A stretch of 64,000 nt of DNA from Pseudoruegeria sp. SHC-113 (GCF_025376885.1 NZ_JAHUBR010000001.1:1302001-1366000), one strand, 5' to 3'; shown: positions 9,635-19,168, counted from the stretch's first letter. Made by a program: numbers and translations. Notes: generated by a model not told the origin, from the sequence alone.

Positions 9635-9736
9635 GCTCACACTCCTTTGCCCGCCCGTTCTATAGGGAAGGCTGCAAGAACTGCAACGGAATGTGAGCGC
9701 GAACACGTGCCAAAGCGCCGCGCCATTGGGGGCTGT

Positions 9737-9810
9737 GGGAGGGGGGCGCTGCCCCCCGCCGCCGTTGGCGGCGCCCCCCGAGGTATTTCTAGCAAGAGGA
9801 AAGGGGCGGG
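9737..9810. repeat. Dispersed intergenic repeat, family A, copy 3
   Basis: GGGGGGCGCTGCCCCCC hairpin, a second GCCGCCGTTGGCGGC hairpin, then CCCCCCGAGGTATTT and AAGAGGAAAGGGG. It ends 4 bp before the stop codon of the minus-strand pentapeptide gene. Confidence 0.85.
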
Positions 9811-9814
9811 GCGT

Positions 9815-10582
9815 TCAGCTGCCATCCAAAGCGGTGCAAAGCGTTGGATCGCCGGTGACCTTTTGAAGCGCCTCGGGCAGGCGGGTTGTTTCGTCAAGGC
9901 AGGTACTGGTCAATTGGGCCGCCTTGAGCCCCTTGGCGCGGGAGAGATCCGCTCCGCGCAGATCCGCGCCATCGAGTTCCGCGCCGCGCATGCGGGCGCT
10001 GTCGAAGCTGGCTCGCGTCAGCGTGCTGCGTTTCAGATCGGTGCCGCGCAGATCGGCCTCCTCGAAATCGGCGGTGCTGAAATCACCGTATTCCATATCG
10101 GCGCCGGAGAGGTCGGCCTCTTCGAAATCGGCGCGGGGGAAGTGCAGGCCTTTCAGTTCGGCCCCGGCGAGGCGCGCGCCTTCAAGCGAAGCGACATAGG
10201 CCTCCAGCGTGCCCAGCTCATCAAGGAAGCGCAACACCCGCCCGGCGCGTTCGCCGTTGACGCTCGCGAGGATGGCGCTGGTCTGCGCGCGGGCCACAGC
10301 GCGGCTTTCGGCCGGGGGGAGATCTGCGTTGAGGTGCAGCGTGGCGATGCGGTCCAGATAGGCCTGCAGGCTGGCTTCTTCCAGACGGTTGGTTTCGCTT
10401 TGCTGCAGGATCACGCCCACCATCAGCGTGCCTAGGCCCAGCACGGTGGCATTCATCATGGTGCCCAGCCAATCCCAGAGCGTCTTGCCGGAAAACCCCA
10501 TCCAAGCGGGGCGGCGCAGCCACCAGAGCAGGGTGCAGGCGAGGGTGAGCAGGGCCAGAACAAGGGGCAGGATGATAAGCAT
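9815..10582 (-). CDS. Pentapeptide-repeat membrane protein
   Basis: 255 aa from ATG 10582, chosen because GGAAGG lies 7 bp upstream; the longer start at 10642 has no ribosome site. Two N-terminal membrane segments (LIILPLVLALLTLACTLLWW and TMMNATVLGLGTLMVGVIL) precede a helical linker. About 20 pentapeptide units A(D/N)LxG follow at residues ~130-225 (ARLAGAELKG, ADFEEADLSG, AELDGADLRGADLSRA). Pentapeptide domains form a right-handed quadrilateral beta helix. The role here is unknown. It is divergent from the DUF3422 gene. Confidence 0.85.
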   Translation of the reverse strand: MLIILPLVLALLTLACTLLWWLRRPAWMGFSGKTLWDWLGTMMNATVLGLGTLMVGVILQQSETNRLEEASLQAYLDRIATLHLNADLPPAESRAVARAQTSAILASVNGERAGRVLRFLDELGTLEAYVASLEGARLAGAELKGLHFPRADFEEADLSGADMEYGDFSTADFEEADLRGTDLKRSTLTRASFDSARMRGAELDGADLRGADLSRAKGLKAAQLTSTCLDETTRLPEALQKVTGDPTLCTALDGS

Positions 10583-10721
10583 TCGGAGCCCTTCCGGGTT
10601 GGCTGGTGCGGGCGGGGTGGAGCTGTATACCAAGGTATTCACATAAACTCATGAAATAAAAGGATTATTTACAAGCGCCTCAAAGTCTCTATGGTGCGCA
10701 GGTGTTTTTTAGGAGTCCGCA

Positions 10722-12002
10722 ATGGCGCAGATCCCGGATCATCCCCACCGCTACGCGCTCACCAACGAATTGCATGCACGCCCTTTTCCGACGCTCAAGG
10801 CGCCGGGGCAGGCGGTGTTTCTGGCGATCAAGCGCGAGCATCACGCGGCGGCGCGCGACAAGGCCGACGATCTGGCCCATCTCCGTGCGCTGCTGGATCG
10901 CTACGGCGCGCCCCATCCGCAACCCGGGGCCACGCATTACTCCGGTGAGATCGGGGCGCATCGGCTGAAATGGGAGAGCCACACCGAGTTCGTGACCTAC
11001 ACCGTCTTCATGGAGGGCGCGGCGGAGCGGGCGTTTGATCCGGTGCAGTTTGACGTGTTTCCGGCAGAGTGGCTGGCCGCCGCGCCCGGGGTTCGGATGA
11101 CATCGGCGCTTCTGCATGTGGTGGAGGAGGCCGATCCGGCTGCCATCCGCGCGCAGCTGGACCGCTGGTTCGTGGGCGAAAGCCTTGCGGTGTCGCAGGT
11201 GCTGGACGCCGCCGCCGTGATCGCGGGGGATTTTCGCATCGATCCGGCGGGGCACATGCGCTTTGCCGTCTTCCTTGCGCCGGGCACCGGGCCGCAACGC
11301 ACCGGGCGCATCGTGCAGCGGCTTTGCGAGATCGAGACCTACAAGACGATGGCGATGCTCGGCTTTCGCCGGGTGCGCGAGATGCAGCCCGAGTTGGGCG
11401 CGCTGGACCGCAGGCTCACGGAGCTGGTGACGGGGCTTGATGCCAGCGAGGCGATGCCGGAGACCTCGCTGCACCGGCTGATGGAGATCTCGGCGGAAGG
11501 GGAGCGGCTCTCGGCGCGCAGCAATTTCCGGTTCGGGGCGACGGGAGCCTATGAGGCGATCGTAAACCAGCGCATCGAGGTGCTGCGCGAGACCCGCGTG
11601 GAAGGGCATCAGACTTTTGGCGAGTTCATGATGCGCCGGTTTGATCCGGCCATGCGCACCGTGACCAGCACGCGCCGGCAGATCCTGTCGCTGGCCAAAC
11701 GGGCGCAGCGGGCTTCAGAGCTTCTGCGCACGCAGGTGGATGTGGCGCGCGCCGCCCAGAACCAGGCGCTGCTGGCCAGCATGGACCGGCGCGCGGATAT
11801 GGCGCTGCGCCTGCAGCAGACGGTGGAAGGGCTATCAGTGGTGGCGATCAGCTACTACGCGGTGAACCTTCTGGCCTATGCGCTGGCCCCGCTGGCCAAG
11901 GGGGTGGGCATCGAGAAGGGCCTGCTCACGGCCGGGCTGGTGCCAGTTGTGGTGCTGGCTGTCTGGTGGGTGGTGCGGCGCATTCGCAAGGCGATGCATT
12001 AG
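10722..12002 (+). CDS. DUF3422 family membrane-anchored protein
   Basis: 426 aa. It begins with HRYALTNELHARPFPTL, the signature N-terminus of DUF3422, and has HTEFVTYT shortly after. The central part is helical (LSLAKRAQRASELLRTQVDV). Two predicted membrane helices close the protein (VVAISYYAVNLLAYALAPLA and LTAGLVPVVVLAVWWVV), a CorA-like arrangement but without a GMN motif. Function unknown. The start has TAGGAG upstream. It is monocistronic; the TetR operators begin about 36 bp downstream. Confidence 0.85.
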   Translation: MAQIPDHPHRYALTNELHARPFPTLKAPGQAVFLAIKREHHAAARDKADDLAHLRALLDRYGAPHPQPGATHYSGEIGAHRLKWESHTEFVTYTVFMEGAAERAFDPVQFDVFPAEWLAAAPGVRMTSALLHVVEEADPAAIRAQLDRWFVGESLAVSQVLDAAAVIAGDFRIDPAGHMRFAVFLAPGTGPQRTGRIVQRLCEIETYKTMAMLGFRRVREMQPELGALDRRLTELVTGLDASEAMPETSLHRLMEISAEGERLSARSNFRFGATGAYEAIVNQRIEVLRETRVEGHQTFGEFMMRRFDPAMRTVTSTRRQILSLAKRAQRASELLRTQVDVARAAQNQALLASMDRRADMALRLQQTVEGLSVVAISYYAVNLLAYALAPLAKGVGIEKGLLTAGLVPVVVLAVWWVVRRIRKAMH

Positions 12003-12038
12003 CGCCGGAGCGGGGCTCGGCAGAAAAAGTTTGATTTC

Positions 12039-12071
12039 TGACACGGTGTCAATAAATCTGACGCTATGTCA
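12039..12071. promoter_or_regulatory. Twin 13-bp palindromic operators overlapping the TetR start codon
   Basis: TGACACGGTGTCA (12039-12051) and TGACGCTATGTCA (12059-12071) are spaced 20 bp centre to centre, two helical turns. The ATG of the TetR gene (12066-12068) lies inside the second site. This is the expected layout for TetR autoregulation; binding is inferred. Confidence 0.7.
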
Positions 12072-12755
12072 GAAAAGCCCCGCCCAGTTCAGCCCAGTCC
12101 TGTGATCCCGATCGGGGCGCGATCTGCGCCTCTTTCCCAGTTGAGCAAAGCCGCGCAGACACGGGCGGCGATCCTGCGAGCGGCGCGCGGTTTTTTGCAG
12201 GAGCGCCCGTTCCGCGATCTCACCGTCGGTGCGCTCATGGCGGAAGCCGGGGCGAGCCGGGCGACGTTTTACCAGTATTTCGACGATCTCCACGGGCTGA
12301 TGGCCACGCTTCTGGACGAGGTGAAGGGCAGTATCGTGGAGGGCGCGCAGCCGTGGCTGTCGGGGCAGGGCGCGCCCGGTGAAAACCTGCGCGCGAGCCT
12401 CGCGGCGCTTGTCTCGGTTGGGGAGGCGCAGGGCTTCATCCTGCGTGCGGTGGCGGAGGCAGCAACGCAGGACGCGCGACTGGAGGCCGTCTGGGAGGCG
12501 TTTCTCGGGGCTTTCGACGAGGTTGTCGCGGCACGGATTGAAGTGGATCAGGATGCGGGGCTGATCGCCAGTTTCGATCCCTTCCCGGTGGCGCGGGCGC
12601 TCAACCGGATGGATGCGGCCTATTTGATTGCGGCCTTCGGATCGGCAGAAAAGGAAGCGCCGGCGTCTGTGCTGGCGGCGATCGAACGGATCTGGCTCAG
12701 CACGCTGTATCCGGAGGCTGTGCCGGGAACGGCGGCAGGATCAAGCAAAGAATAA
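12066..12755 (+). CDS. TetR/AcrR-family transcriptional regulator
   Basis: 229 aa. After a ~25-residue Pro-rich extension, the DNA-binding domain reads TRAAILRAARGFLQERPF, LTVGALMAEAGASRATFYQYF, a typical TetR helix-turn-helix with the FYxYF end. The ligand-binding part is divergent. No Shine-Dalgarno precedes ATG 12066 because the operator occupies that position; leaderless translation or a downstream GTG (12102) are alternatives. It is followed after 26 bp by the DUF1254 gene, its likely target and operon partner. Confidence 0.88.
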   Translation: MSEKPRPVQPSPVIPIGARSAPLSQLSKAAQTRAAILRAARGFLQERPFRDLTVGALMAEAGASRATFYQYFDDLHGLMATLLDEVKGSIVEGAQPWLSGQGAPGENLRASLAALVSVGEAQGFILRAVAEAATQDARLEAVWEAFLGAFDEVVAARIEVDQDAGLIASFDPFPVARALNRMDAAYLIAAFGSAEKEAPASVLAAIERIWLSTLYPEAVPGTAAGSSKE

Positions 12756-12781
12756 CGCATTGAAATCATAGGGAGGAAAGA

Positions 12782-14302
12782 ATGAGCTATTGGACATCAG
12801 GCGCTGTGGGCCTTGCGCTCGCGGCCGGCCTTGCAAGCGCGGCACTTGCGCAGGAGCCGCCGAAAATGGCGATGACGACGGAGATCCCCGACGGCATCAC
12901 CACGCCCGACAACATCGAAACCCAGCTGGGCGATCTGAATTTCTTCGACGGTGTGCCGGATGCGGACACCACCGACAAGATCTACAATCTGCTCGATTTC
13001 CATCACGCCTACCAAGCCTATATGGACGGGGTGAAGATCGCGTCCGTTGACGCCATGCGGCGCGGGATCGAGGCTTTTGGCCCGGCCAATACGACCGTTC
13101 TGCAATTTGCGGATCTGATGGATTCCAAGGCGCTGTTCCTGACCCCGAACACCACGAGTGTCTACCAAACGGCGTGGTTGCAGCTTGGCGATGAGCCGAT
13201 GGTGATGGAAACCCCGCCCAATGTGCTCGGGTTCCTCAATGACTCCTGGTTCAAATATGTTGTGGATTTCGGCAACCTCGGCCCCGACGAAGGGCAGGGC
13301 GGCAAATTCCTGATCCTGCCGCCGGGCTATGAGGGCGAGGTGGACGAGACCGGCTACACCGCTGTTGTGCCCACCAACACCTACGGCCATTGGGTGCTCT
13401 GGCGCGGCTACACGGTGGATGGCTCCACCGAGGAGGCGGTGACGGCCACGCAGGAGCGCTTCAAGCTCTACCCGCTCTCGCAGGCCGATAGCCCGCCGGA
13501 GATGACCTTCGTCAACGTCTCGGGGCAGGAGTTCAACACGATCCACGTGATGGATGAGCGGATGTTTGAGGAGATCAACACCGTGATCCAGAACGAGCCG
13601 CTGTTTGGCGAGGAGCCGGAACTTCTGGGCCATTTGGCTGCCATCGGCATCGTGAAGGGCCAGCCGTTTGAACCGGACGCGCGGATGCATGAGATCCTGA
13701 AGAAGGCGGCCTCGGCGGGGGCTGTCACGGTGAAAACCCTGATCTCCAAGCCGCGCGATGACCGCGCCTATTGGTATCCGGGCGAAAGCTACTGGCAGAA
13801 CGCCTTCCCCGGCGGGGCCTACACATGGGTGCTGGACGGTGTGACGCTGCAGGATTTCCGAACCGCTTTCCACTTCTACGCCACGGGTGTGACGCCGGCG
13901 ATGGCGGTGAAATCGGTGGGCAAGGGCTCGCAATATGCCTTCACCTATCGCGATTCCGACGGCAATGCGCTGGATGGCAGCAAGACCTACAAGCTGACCG
14001 TTCCGGCCAATCCGCCGGCGAAAGATTTCTGGTCCTTCACGCTCTATGACAACCAGACGCGCTCCATGCTGCAAACGGATGCGCAGTTCCCGGCCATCGG
14101 CAGCAACACCCAAGGTGTGGTGCAAAATGAAGATGGCTCGACGGATGTCTACTTCGGCCCTGTCGCACCGGAGGGCAAGGAGAGCAACTGGCTGCAAACC
14201 GTGCCGGGCAAGGGCTGGAACACGATCATGCGGCTCTACGGGCCCCTTGAGCCGTGGTTTGACGGCAGCTGGCGGCCCGGTGAGATCGAGCTGATCGAGT
14301 AA
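12782..14302 (+). CDS. Secreted DUF1254/DUF1214 family protein
   Basis: 506 aa with a Sec signal peptide (VGLALAAGLASAALAQE, cleavage after ALA). The DUF1254 domain (about 60-190) includes NTTSVYQTAWLQLGDEPMVM and FGNLGPDEGQGGKFLILPPG; the C-terminal DUF1214 domain includes FWSFTLYDNQTRSMLQT and NWLQTVPGKGWNTIMRLYGP. GGGAGG precedes the start. The family is widespread but biochemically undefined. Genetic linkage to a TetR repressor suggests induction by an unknown small molecule. A strong terminator follows. Confidence 0.85.
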   Translation: MSYWTSGAVGLALAAGLASAALAQEPPKMAMTTEIPDGITTPDNIETQLGDLNFFDGVPDADTTDKIYNLLDFHHAYQAYMDGVKIASVDAMRRGIEAFGPANTTVLQFADLMDSKALFLTPNTTSVYQTAWLQLGDEPMVMETPPNVLGFLNDSWFKYVVDFGNLGPDEGQGGKFLILPPGYEGEVDETGYTAVVPTNTYGHWVLWRGYTVDGSTEEAVTATQERFKLYPLSQADSPPEMTFVNVSGQEFNTIHVMDERMFEEINTVIQNEPLFGEEPELLGHLAAIGIVKGQPFEPDARMHEILKKAASAGAVTVKTLISKPRDDRAYWYPGESYWQNAFPGGAYTWVLDGVTLQDFRTAFHFYATGVTPAMAVKSVGKGSQYAFTYRDSDGNALDGSKTYKLTVPANPPAKDFWSFTLYDNQTRSMLQTDAQFPAIGSNTQGVVQNEDGSTDVYFGPVAPEGKESNWLQTVPGKGWNTIMRLYGPLEPWFDGSWRPGEIELIE

Positions 14303-14324
14303 TCCCCAGCAAGATCGGCTCATG

Positions 14325-14358
14325 GCGGGCGCAGGCTTCCTGCGCCCGCTTTCTTTTT
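14325..14358 (+). terminator. Rho-independent terminator after the DUF1254 gene
   Basis: An 11-bp perfect stem GCGGGCGCAGG / CCTGCGCCCGC with a CTT loop, followed by TTTCTTTTT. Confidence 0.92.
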
Positions 14359-14363
14359 GGTGG

Positions 14364-15767
14364 TTAACTGTCGATCCGGTAGGGCAGCAGGCCCCGGTTG
14401 GTGAAATCCACCCGCAGTTTGCGCTCCAGCGGCGGGACCGAGCGCTGGTGGCAATCCGGGCGCTCGCAGATCCGGCAGGAGATGCCGATAGGCTCAAACG
14501 CGGCGGCGCGGGTGGTGTCCAGATCGTCGGCATAAACGAGGCTGCCGGCGTGTTTCACCTCGCAGCCAAGGCCGATGGCGAAGCGGCGCACGGGGGCATC
14601 GAAGGAGCCGCCGGATTTGCTGATCGCGCGGGCGAGGCAGAAGTAGCGCACGCCGTCGGGGGTTTCGGCCAGCTGACGCAGGAACTGGCCGGGCGTTTCA
14701 AAGGCGCGGTGCACGTTCCAAAGCGGGCAAGCGCCGCCGAAGCGGGCGAATTGCAGCAGTGTGGCCGAGTGGCGCTTGGTGATCGTGCCGGCCTGATCCA
14801 CCACAACGAAGAAGAAGGGAATGCCCTTCGCGCCGGGGCGCTGCAGGGTGGAGAGCCGGTGGCTAATCTGCTCCAGCGAGGCCCCGAACATATGGGCGAG
14901 CCGCTCCAGATCGTGACGGGTGTCGCGTGCGGCTTGCAGGAAAGCCCCATAGGGCAGCAGCGCGGCCCCGGCGAAGTAATTGGCCATGCCGATCTTGGCG
15001 ATCTCGCGTGCGGTGTCGGACTGGAAACGGGCCAGATCGAGCGTGGCCTCTAGCAGGTCGTTCTGGGTGAGCAGGGCGAGTTGATGCAGCAGCTGGAAGC
15101 GGCGGGTGGGGCCGGAGGCGCGGGCCGAAAGCGTGATCGTCTGGGTGGCGGCATCGTAGCCGCGCACCGCACCTGCGTCCGTGAGGGTCACGGTGATGCC
15201 GCGCGCTTCAAGGGCTTGCCGCGCGCGCTCCTCGGGATCCTGCCGCACGCCATCGGGGCAGGCGAAGCGCTCGGCGGCGCGGTCCACGGCGTCGATGTAA
15301 TTGTCGCAATAGTGGAAGAAATCGCGCACTTCTTCCCAAGGCGAGGGCTGCACGCGGGCATCTTCGCGCCCCAGCGCTTCGTCGAGCGAGGCGAGGCGTT
15401 CGTGGGTCTGGCGGTAGGCGCGGTGCAGCTCAAGGAAGGCGCGGGCGAGGGCAGGGGCGTTGGAGGCCACGAGCCGCAGATCCGCCAGCGGCGGTGCGCC
15501 ATCGGCGAAAACCGGGTCAGCAATGGCCTCGCGCATGTCGGTGACGATGCGCTCCGCATCGCCCGTGGAGAGCTCGGTGACGTCAAAGCCGAACTCCTGC
15601 GCCAGTGCCAGCACCACACCCGTGGAGACAGGACGATTGTTGTTTTCCATCTGATTCAGATAGGGCAGCGAGACCCCGAGCTTCTCGGCAAAGGCCTTCT
15701 GCGTCAGCCCAAGGCGGCTGCGGGTTTCGCGCAGTTTGACACCGGCGTAGAGTTTCTGGGTGGCCAT
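14364..15767 (-). CDS. pccR: PccR-type short-chain acyl-CoA responsive regulator (XRE/ScfR family)
   Basis: 467 aa. N-terminal XRE helix-turn-helix (LRETRSRLGLTQKAFAEKLG, VSLPYLNQMENNNRPVS). The middle holds an IrrE/peptidase-like region (RFQLLHQLALLTQ) and the C-terminus a DUF2083-type domain with clustered cysteines (ISCRICERPDCHQRS). Known family: PccR of Rhodobacter controls propionyl-CoA carboxylase through TTTGCAAA sites. Such sites occur upstream of this gene and of pccB, 2 kb away, which supports the name strongly. Likely autoregulated. It is separated from pccB by a transporter gene. Confidence 0.88.
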   Translation of the reverse strand: MATQKLYAGVKLRETRSRLGLTQKAFAEKLGVSLPYLNQMENNNRPVSTGVVLALAQEFGFDVTELSTGDAERIVTDMREAIADPVFADGAPPLADLRLVASNAPALARAFLELHRAYRQTHERLASLDEALGREDARVQPSPWEEVRDFFHYCDNYIDAVDRAAERFACPDGVRQDPEERARQALEARGITVTLTDAGAVRGYDAATQTITLSARASGPTRRFQLLHQLALLTQNDLLEATLDLARFQSDTAREIAKIGMANYFAGAALLPYGAFLQAARDTRHDLERLAHMFGASLEQISHRLSTLQRPGAKGIPFFFVVVDQAGTITKRHSATLLQFARFGGACPLWNVHRAFETPGQFLRQLAETPDGVRYFCLARAISKSGGSFDAPVRRFAIGLGCEVKHAGSLVYADDLDTTRAAAFEPIGISCRICERPDCHQRSVPPLERKLRVDFTNRGLLPYRIDS

Positions 15768-15776
15768 AGGCGTGCC

Positions 15777-15814
15777 TTTGCAGCTTTGCTTTTGCTGGTA
15801 TTAGCCTTTGCAAA
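15777..15814. promoter_or_regulatory. PccR-like binding motifs before pccR
   Basis: TTTGCAG at 15777, repeated TTTGC units, and a perfect TTTGCAAA at 15807-15814 in the pccR promoter region. They match the half-site known for PccR regulators; autoregulation is inferred. Confidence 0.65.
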
Positions 15815-15831
15815 GCGGCCCGCGCAAGGGC

Positions 15832-17046
15832 TCAGGCAAGCACCTTTTGGCTGCGGCGCATAACGAACAGGATGCTGAGCACGGCCAGGACGGAGGTGAT
15901 GAACATGATCCACAGCAGCGGGAAGGCACCGCTGCCCGGGCCAAGCAACGCGCCTGCCAGCGCCGAAAGCGCCGCACCGCCGCCGATCATGATCGCCCCG
16001 CCAAGGCCCGAGGCCGTGCCCGCGATATGGGGGCGCACCGAGAGCATGCCGGAGGTCGCGTTGGGCAGCACGAGCCCGTTGCCGATGCCGACGAAGGTCA
16101 TGAAGCCGAAGAAGACGAGGGGCGTGGCGAAGCCCGCGTAAAAGAGCAGCAGCGAGACCCCCATGCCGGCCGCCGTGAACAGCGTGCCCCAGAGGATCAT
16201 GCGGTTGATCCCGAAGCGCACCGAGTAGCGGCCCGAACAGAAATTACCCACCAAGTATCCAATGGCTGGCGCGCCGAAATAGATGCCGAGGATGGCCGGG
16301 CTCATGCCAAAGACCTCGCTGCCCACGAAAGGCGCGCCGCCGAGGTAGGCGAAGAAGCTGCCTGAGGCGAAGGCGGCGGCAAGGCTGTAGCCCCAGAAAC
16401 GCGGGGAACTGAGCAATTCGGGGTATTCGGAGAACTGCTGCCGCAGCCCCATACCCTTTGCGGTGGCGGTTTCGCCCTGATCGGCGAAGGCGAGCCAGAG
16501 CATGAAGAGCCCGGCGAAGAATAGCAGCCAGAAGTTGGCCTGCCAGCCGAAGGCAGTGTCCAGCACGCCGCCGATCGCGGGGCTGACCATCGGGATGATC
16601 GACATCCCCATCGTCACGTAGCCGATCATCGAGGCGGCTTCTTCCTGCGGGACCATATCCCGCACGATCGCCCGCGAAAGCACCATGCCCGCCACCACCA
16701 CGGCCTGCGCCATGCGGAAGGCGAGGAAGATCTCGGCGGTTGGGGCGAAGATGCAGCCCAGCGTGAACAGGCAGAAGAGCGCCATGCTGCCAAGGATCAC
16801 CGGTCGGCGGCCGAAGTAGTCGGAAATCGGCCCCACCACGATTTGCAGGATCGCGTTCACCACCAGATACAGCGCAACCGAAAGTTGCATCAAGCGGTAG
16901 TCGGTCGCGTAATGTGCCGTCATGTTGGGCAGGGAGGGCAGGAAGATGTTCATCGACAGCGCCGGCACGCCTGCAAGCAGGATCAACGTGAAAATCGTTG
17001 GCGGTGTGCGGCGGTCCAGAAAGCGGACCGTTGGTTTGGCGGTCAT
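15832..17046 (-). CDS. Bcr/CflA-family multidrug efflux MFS transporter
   Basis: 404 aa, 12 predicted membrane helices. The start TPPTIFTLILLAGVPALSMN, IFLPSLPNMTAHY and the loop 2-3 motif GPISDYFGRRPVILGSMALF are typical of the drug:H+ antiporter-1 Bcr/CflA subfamily, as are RAIVRDM and FGWQANFWLL. Inner-membrane proton-driven export; substrate unknown. It lies between pccR and pccB, transcribed with pccR orientation, and its promoter shares the intergenic region with pccB. Confidence 0.88.
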   Translation of the reverse strand: MTAKPTVRFLDRRTPPTIFTLILLAGVPALSMNIFLPSLPNMTAHYATDYRLMQLSVALYLVVNAILQIVVGPISDYFGRRPVILGSMALFCLFTLGCIFAPTAEIFLAFRMAQAVVVAGMVLSRAIVRDMVPQEEAASMIGYVTMGMSIIPMVSPAIGGVLDTAFGWQANFWLLFFAGLFMLWLAFADQGETATAKGMGLRQQFSEYPELLSSPRFWGYSLAAAFASGSFFAYLGGAPFVGSEVFGMSPAILGIYFGAPAIGYLVGNFCSGRYSVRFGINRMILWGTLFTAAGMGVSLLLFYAGFATPLVFFGFMTFVGIGNGLVLPNATSGMLSVRPHIAGTASGLGGAIMIGGGAALSALAGALLGPGSGAFPLLWIMFITSVLAVLSILFVMRRSQKVLA

Positions 17047-17150
17047 GGCGGTGTGTCTATTGGGCTGTCTCTATACCCACTGCAGGTTGAGCAGGTGTTT
17101 GTCAAACGCCAATCCGGGTTGCGGGTGCGGATGAGGCAATGCTTCGCAGT

Positions 17151-17191
17151 TTTGCAATTTGTAAATAACGTATTGCGTAAGTTTTGCAAAT
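17151..17191. promoter_or_regulatory. PccR-like binding motifs before pccB
   Basis: TTTGCAATTTGTAAA (17151-17165) and ATTGCGTA-N4-TTGCAAAT (17172-17191) reproduce the paired TTTGCAAA half-sites separated by 4 bp described for PccR. They lie 73-113 bp upstream of the pccB start. Confidence 0.7.
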
Positions 17192-17263
17192 ATTCCCGAT
17201 TTTGCTTCCGGTTTGCCCCTGCCCTGGGGTAATTTCTGCCCGAACGAACCTTGGGGGGATCCG

Positions 17264-18796
17264 ATGAAGGACATTCTGAGCGAGCTGGAAGAGCGCCGCA
17301 GCCAGGCACGTCTTGGGGGCGGGCAGCGCCGCATCGACGCGCAGCACAAGAAGGGCAAACTGACGGCCCGCGAGCGGATCGAACTGCTGCTGGACGAGGG
17401 CTCCTTCGAGGAGTTCGACATGTTCGTCGCCCACCGCTGCACCGATTTCGGCATGGAAGCCGAACGGCCCGCAGGCGATGGCGTGGTGACCGGCTGGGGC
17501 ACGATCAACGGCCGGATGGTCTATGTCTTCTCGCAGGATTTCACGGTGTTCGGCGGCTCGCTGTCTGAGACCCATGCCCAGAAGATCTGCAAGATCATGG
17601 ATATGGCGATGCAGAACGGCGCGCCGGTGATCGGGCTCAACGATTCCGGCGGCGCACGCATTCAGGAGGGCGTCGCTTCGCTTGCTGGCTATGCCGAAGT
17701 GTTCCAGCGCAACATCATGGCCTCGGGCGTGGTGCCGCAGATCAGCGTCATCATGGGCCCCTGCGCCGGTGGCGCGGTCTACTCGCCCGCGATGACGGAT
17801 TTCATCTTCATGGTGAAAGACACTTCCTACATGTTCGTCACCGGCCCCGATGTGGTGAAAACGGTCACCAATGAGGTCGTCACGGCGGAAGAGCTGGGCG
17901 GGGCCTCCACCCACACCCGCAAATCCTCCGTCGCCGATGGCGCGTTTGAGAATGACGTCGAGGCGCTCACCGAAGTGCGGCGGCTGGTGGATTTCCTCCC
18001 GCTGAACAACCGCGAGAAACCGCCGGTGCGCCCCTTCTTCGACGACCCGGCGCGCATCGACACCTCGCTCGACACCCTGATCCCGGAAAACCCCAACACG
18101 CCTTACGACATGAAGGAACTGATCCTGAAGGTCGCCGATGAGGGGGATTTCTACGAGATCCAGGAAGACTACGCGAAAAACATGATCACGGGGTTCATCC
18201 GCTTGGAAGGTTCGACTGTCGGGGTCGTGGCCAACCAGCCGATGGTACTGGCGGGCTGCCTGGATATTGACAGCTCTCGAAAGGCAGCCCGCTTCGTACG
18301 CTTCTGTGATGCGTTTGAAATTCCGATCCTGACGCTCGTGGACGTGCCGGGCTTCCTGCCGGGCACCAGCCAGGAATATGGCGGCGTGATCAAGCATGGC
18401 GCGAAGCTGCTCTTTGCCTATGGCGAAGCCACAGTGCCGAAAGTCACTGTGATTACCCGCAAAGCCTATGGCGGCGCCTATGACGTGATGGCCTCCAAGC
18501 ACCTGCGCGGCGATTTCAACTACGCCTGGCCCACCGCCGAGATCGCGGTGATGGGTGCCAAGGGCGCAACCGAGATCCTCTATCGCTCCGAACTGGGCGA
18601 GCCCGAGAAGATCGCGGCGCGCACCAAGGATTACGAGGATCGCTTCGCCAACCCCTTCGTGGCCGCGGAAAAAGGCTTCATCGACGAGGTGATCCAGCCG
18701 CAATCCACCCGCCGCCGGGTCTCCCGCGCGTTCGCCTCGCTGCGCAATAAGCAGCTGACGAACCCGTGGAAGAAACACGACAACATCCCGCTGTAA
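17264..18796 (+). CDS. pccB: Propionyl-CoA carboxylase beta (carboxyltransferase) subunit
   Basis: 510 aa from ATG 17264 ([15 protein letters not shown]) with a G-run ribosome site; the frame extends to 17213 without one. Crotonase-fold carboxyltransferase: [21 protein letters not shown] near the start (shown here in part), [14 protein letters not shown] and [19 protein letters not shown] for acyl-CoA/carboxybiotin binding, and [20 protein letters not shown] plus [13 protein letters not shown] in the C-terminal half. Transfers CO2 from biotin on PccA to propionyl-CoA. Acts in the cytosol, upstream of methylmalonyl-CoA mutase encoded in the same locus. Probably PccR-controlled. Confidence 0.96.
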   Translation: MKDILSELEERRSQARLGGGQRRIDAQHKKGKLTARERIELLLDEGSFEEFDMFVAHRCTDFGMEAERPAGDGVVTGWGTINGRMVYVFSQDFTVFGGSLSETHAQKICKIMDMAMQNGAPVIGLNDSGGARIQEGVASLAGYAEVFQRNIMASGVVPQISVIMGPCAGGAVYSPAMTDFIFMVKDTSYMFVTGPDVVKTVTNEVVTAEELGGASTHTRKSSVADGAFENDVEALTEVRRLVDFLPLNNREKPPVRPFFDDPARIDTSLDTLIPENPNTPYDMKELILKVADEGDFYEIQEDYAKNMITGFIRLEGSTVGVVANQPMVLAGCLDIDSSRKAARFVRFCDAFEIPILTLVDVPGFLPGTSQEYGGVIKHGAKLLFAYGEATVPKVTVITRKAYGGAYDVMASKHLRGDFNYAWPTAEIAVMGAKGATEILYRSELGEPEKIAARTKDYEDRFANPFVAAEKGFIDEVIQPQSTRRRVSRAFASLRNKQLTNPWKKHDNIPL

Positions 18797-18805
18797 GGGC
18801 CGCGC

Positions 18806-19168
18806 ATGGGGGGCAACTGGCATATCCTGCGCGAGGCCGGGCAAACCACGCTCGCCCGCCGCCTGCCACCGCGTTTTGACGTGGTGGCAGAAGCCGCGCT
18901 GCCGCCGGCCCGCCACGGGCGGCTGGCGCAGCAGATCCGGCAGGATCTGTGGCGTGCGCTGCGGGATCTGCGTGGCTTCTCCCCCGTTGTGGTGGTACAG
19001 GATGTGGCAGGCGGCGTGCGGGTGCAGGCCGGGGGGCGTATTGATGCGCCCGGCTTTCCCAAGGCGCAGGCCGAGGCGCGCATCGCAGAGCTCTTGGCCT
19101 CCGCGCCGCATCGTGCAAGGTGGTTGGCACATGCCCAACCCCAGCCGAAGGAGGCGCGCGATGCCTGA
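18806..19168 (+). CDS. Small conserved-looking hypothetical protein in the pcc locus
   Basis: 120 aa, starting 9 bp after pccB with a weak purine tract upstream. It is Arg/Ala-rich (LARRLPPRFDVVAEAALPPA, RLAQQIRQDLWRALRDLRGF) with a two-strand-like middle (PVVVVQDVAGGVRVQAGG); no signal peptide or known motif. Its end overlaps the start of the next gene by 8 bp, and that gene's ribosome site lies within it, which supports real translation. Function unknown. Confidence 0.65.
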   Translation: MGGNWHILREAGQTTLARRLPPRFDVVAEAALPPARHGRLAQQIRQDLWRALRDLRGFSPVVVVQDVAGGVRVQAGGRIDAPGFPKAQAEARIAELLASAPHRARWLAHAQPQPKEARDA

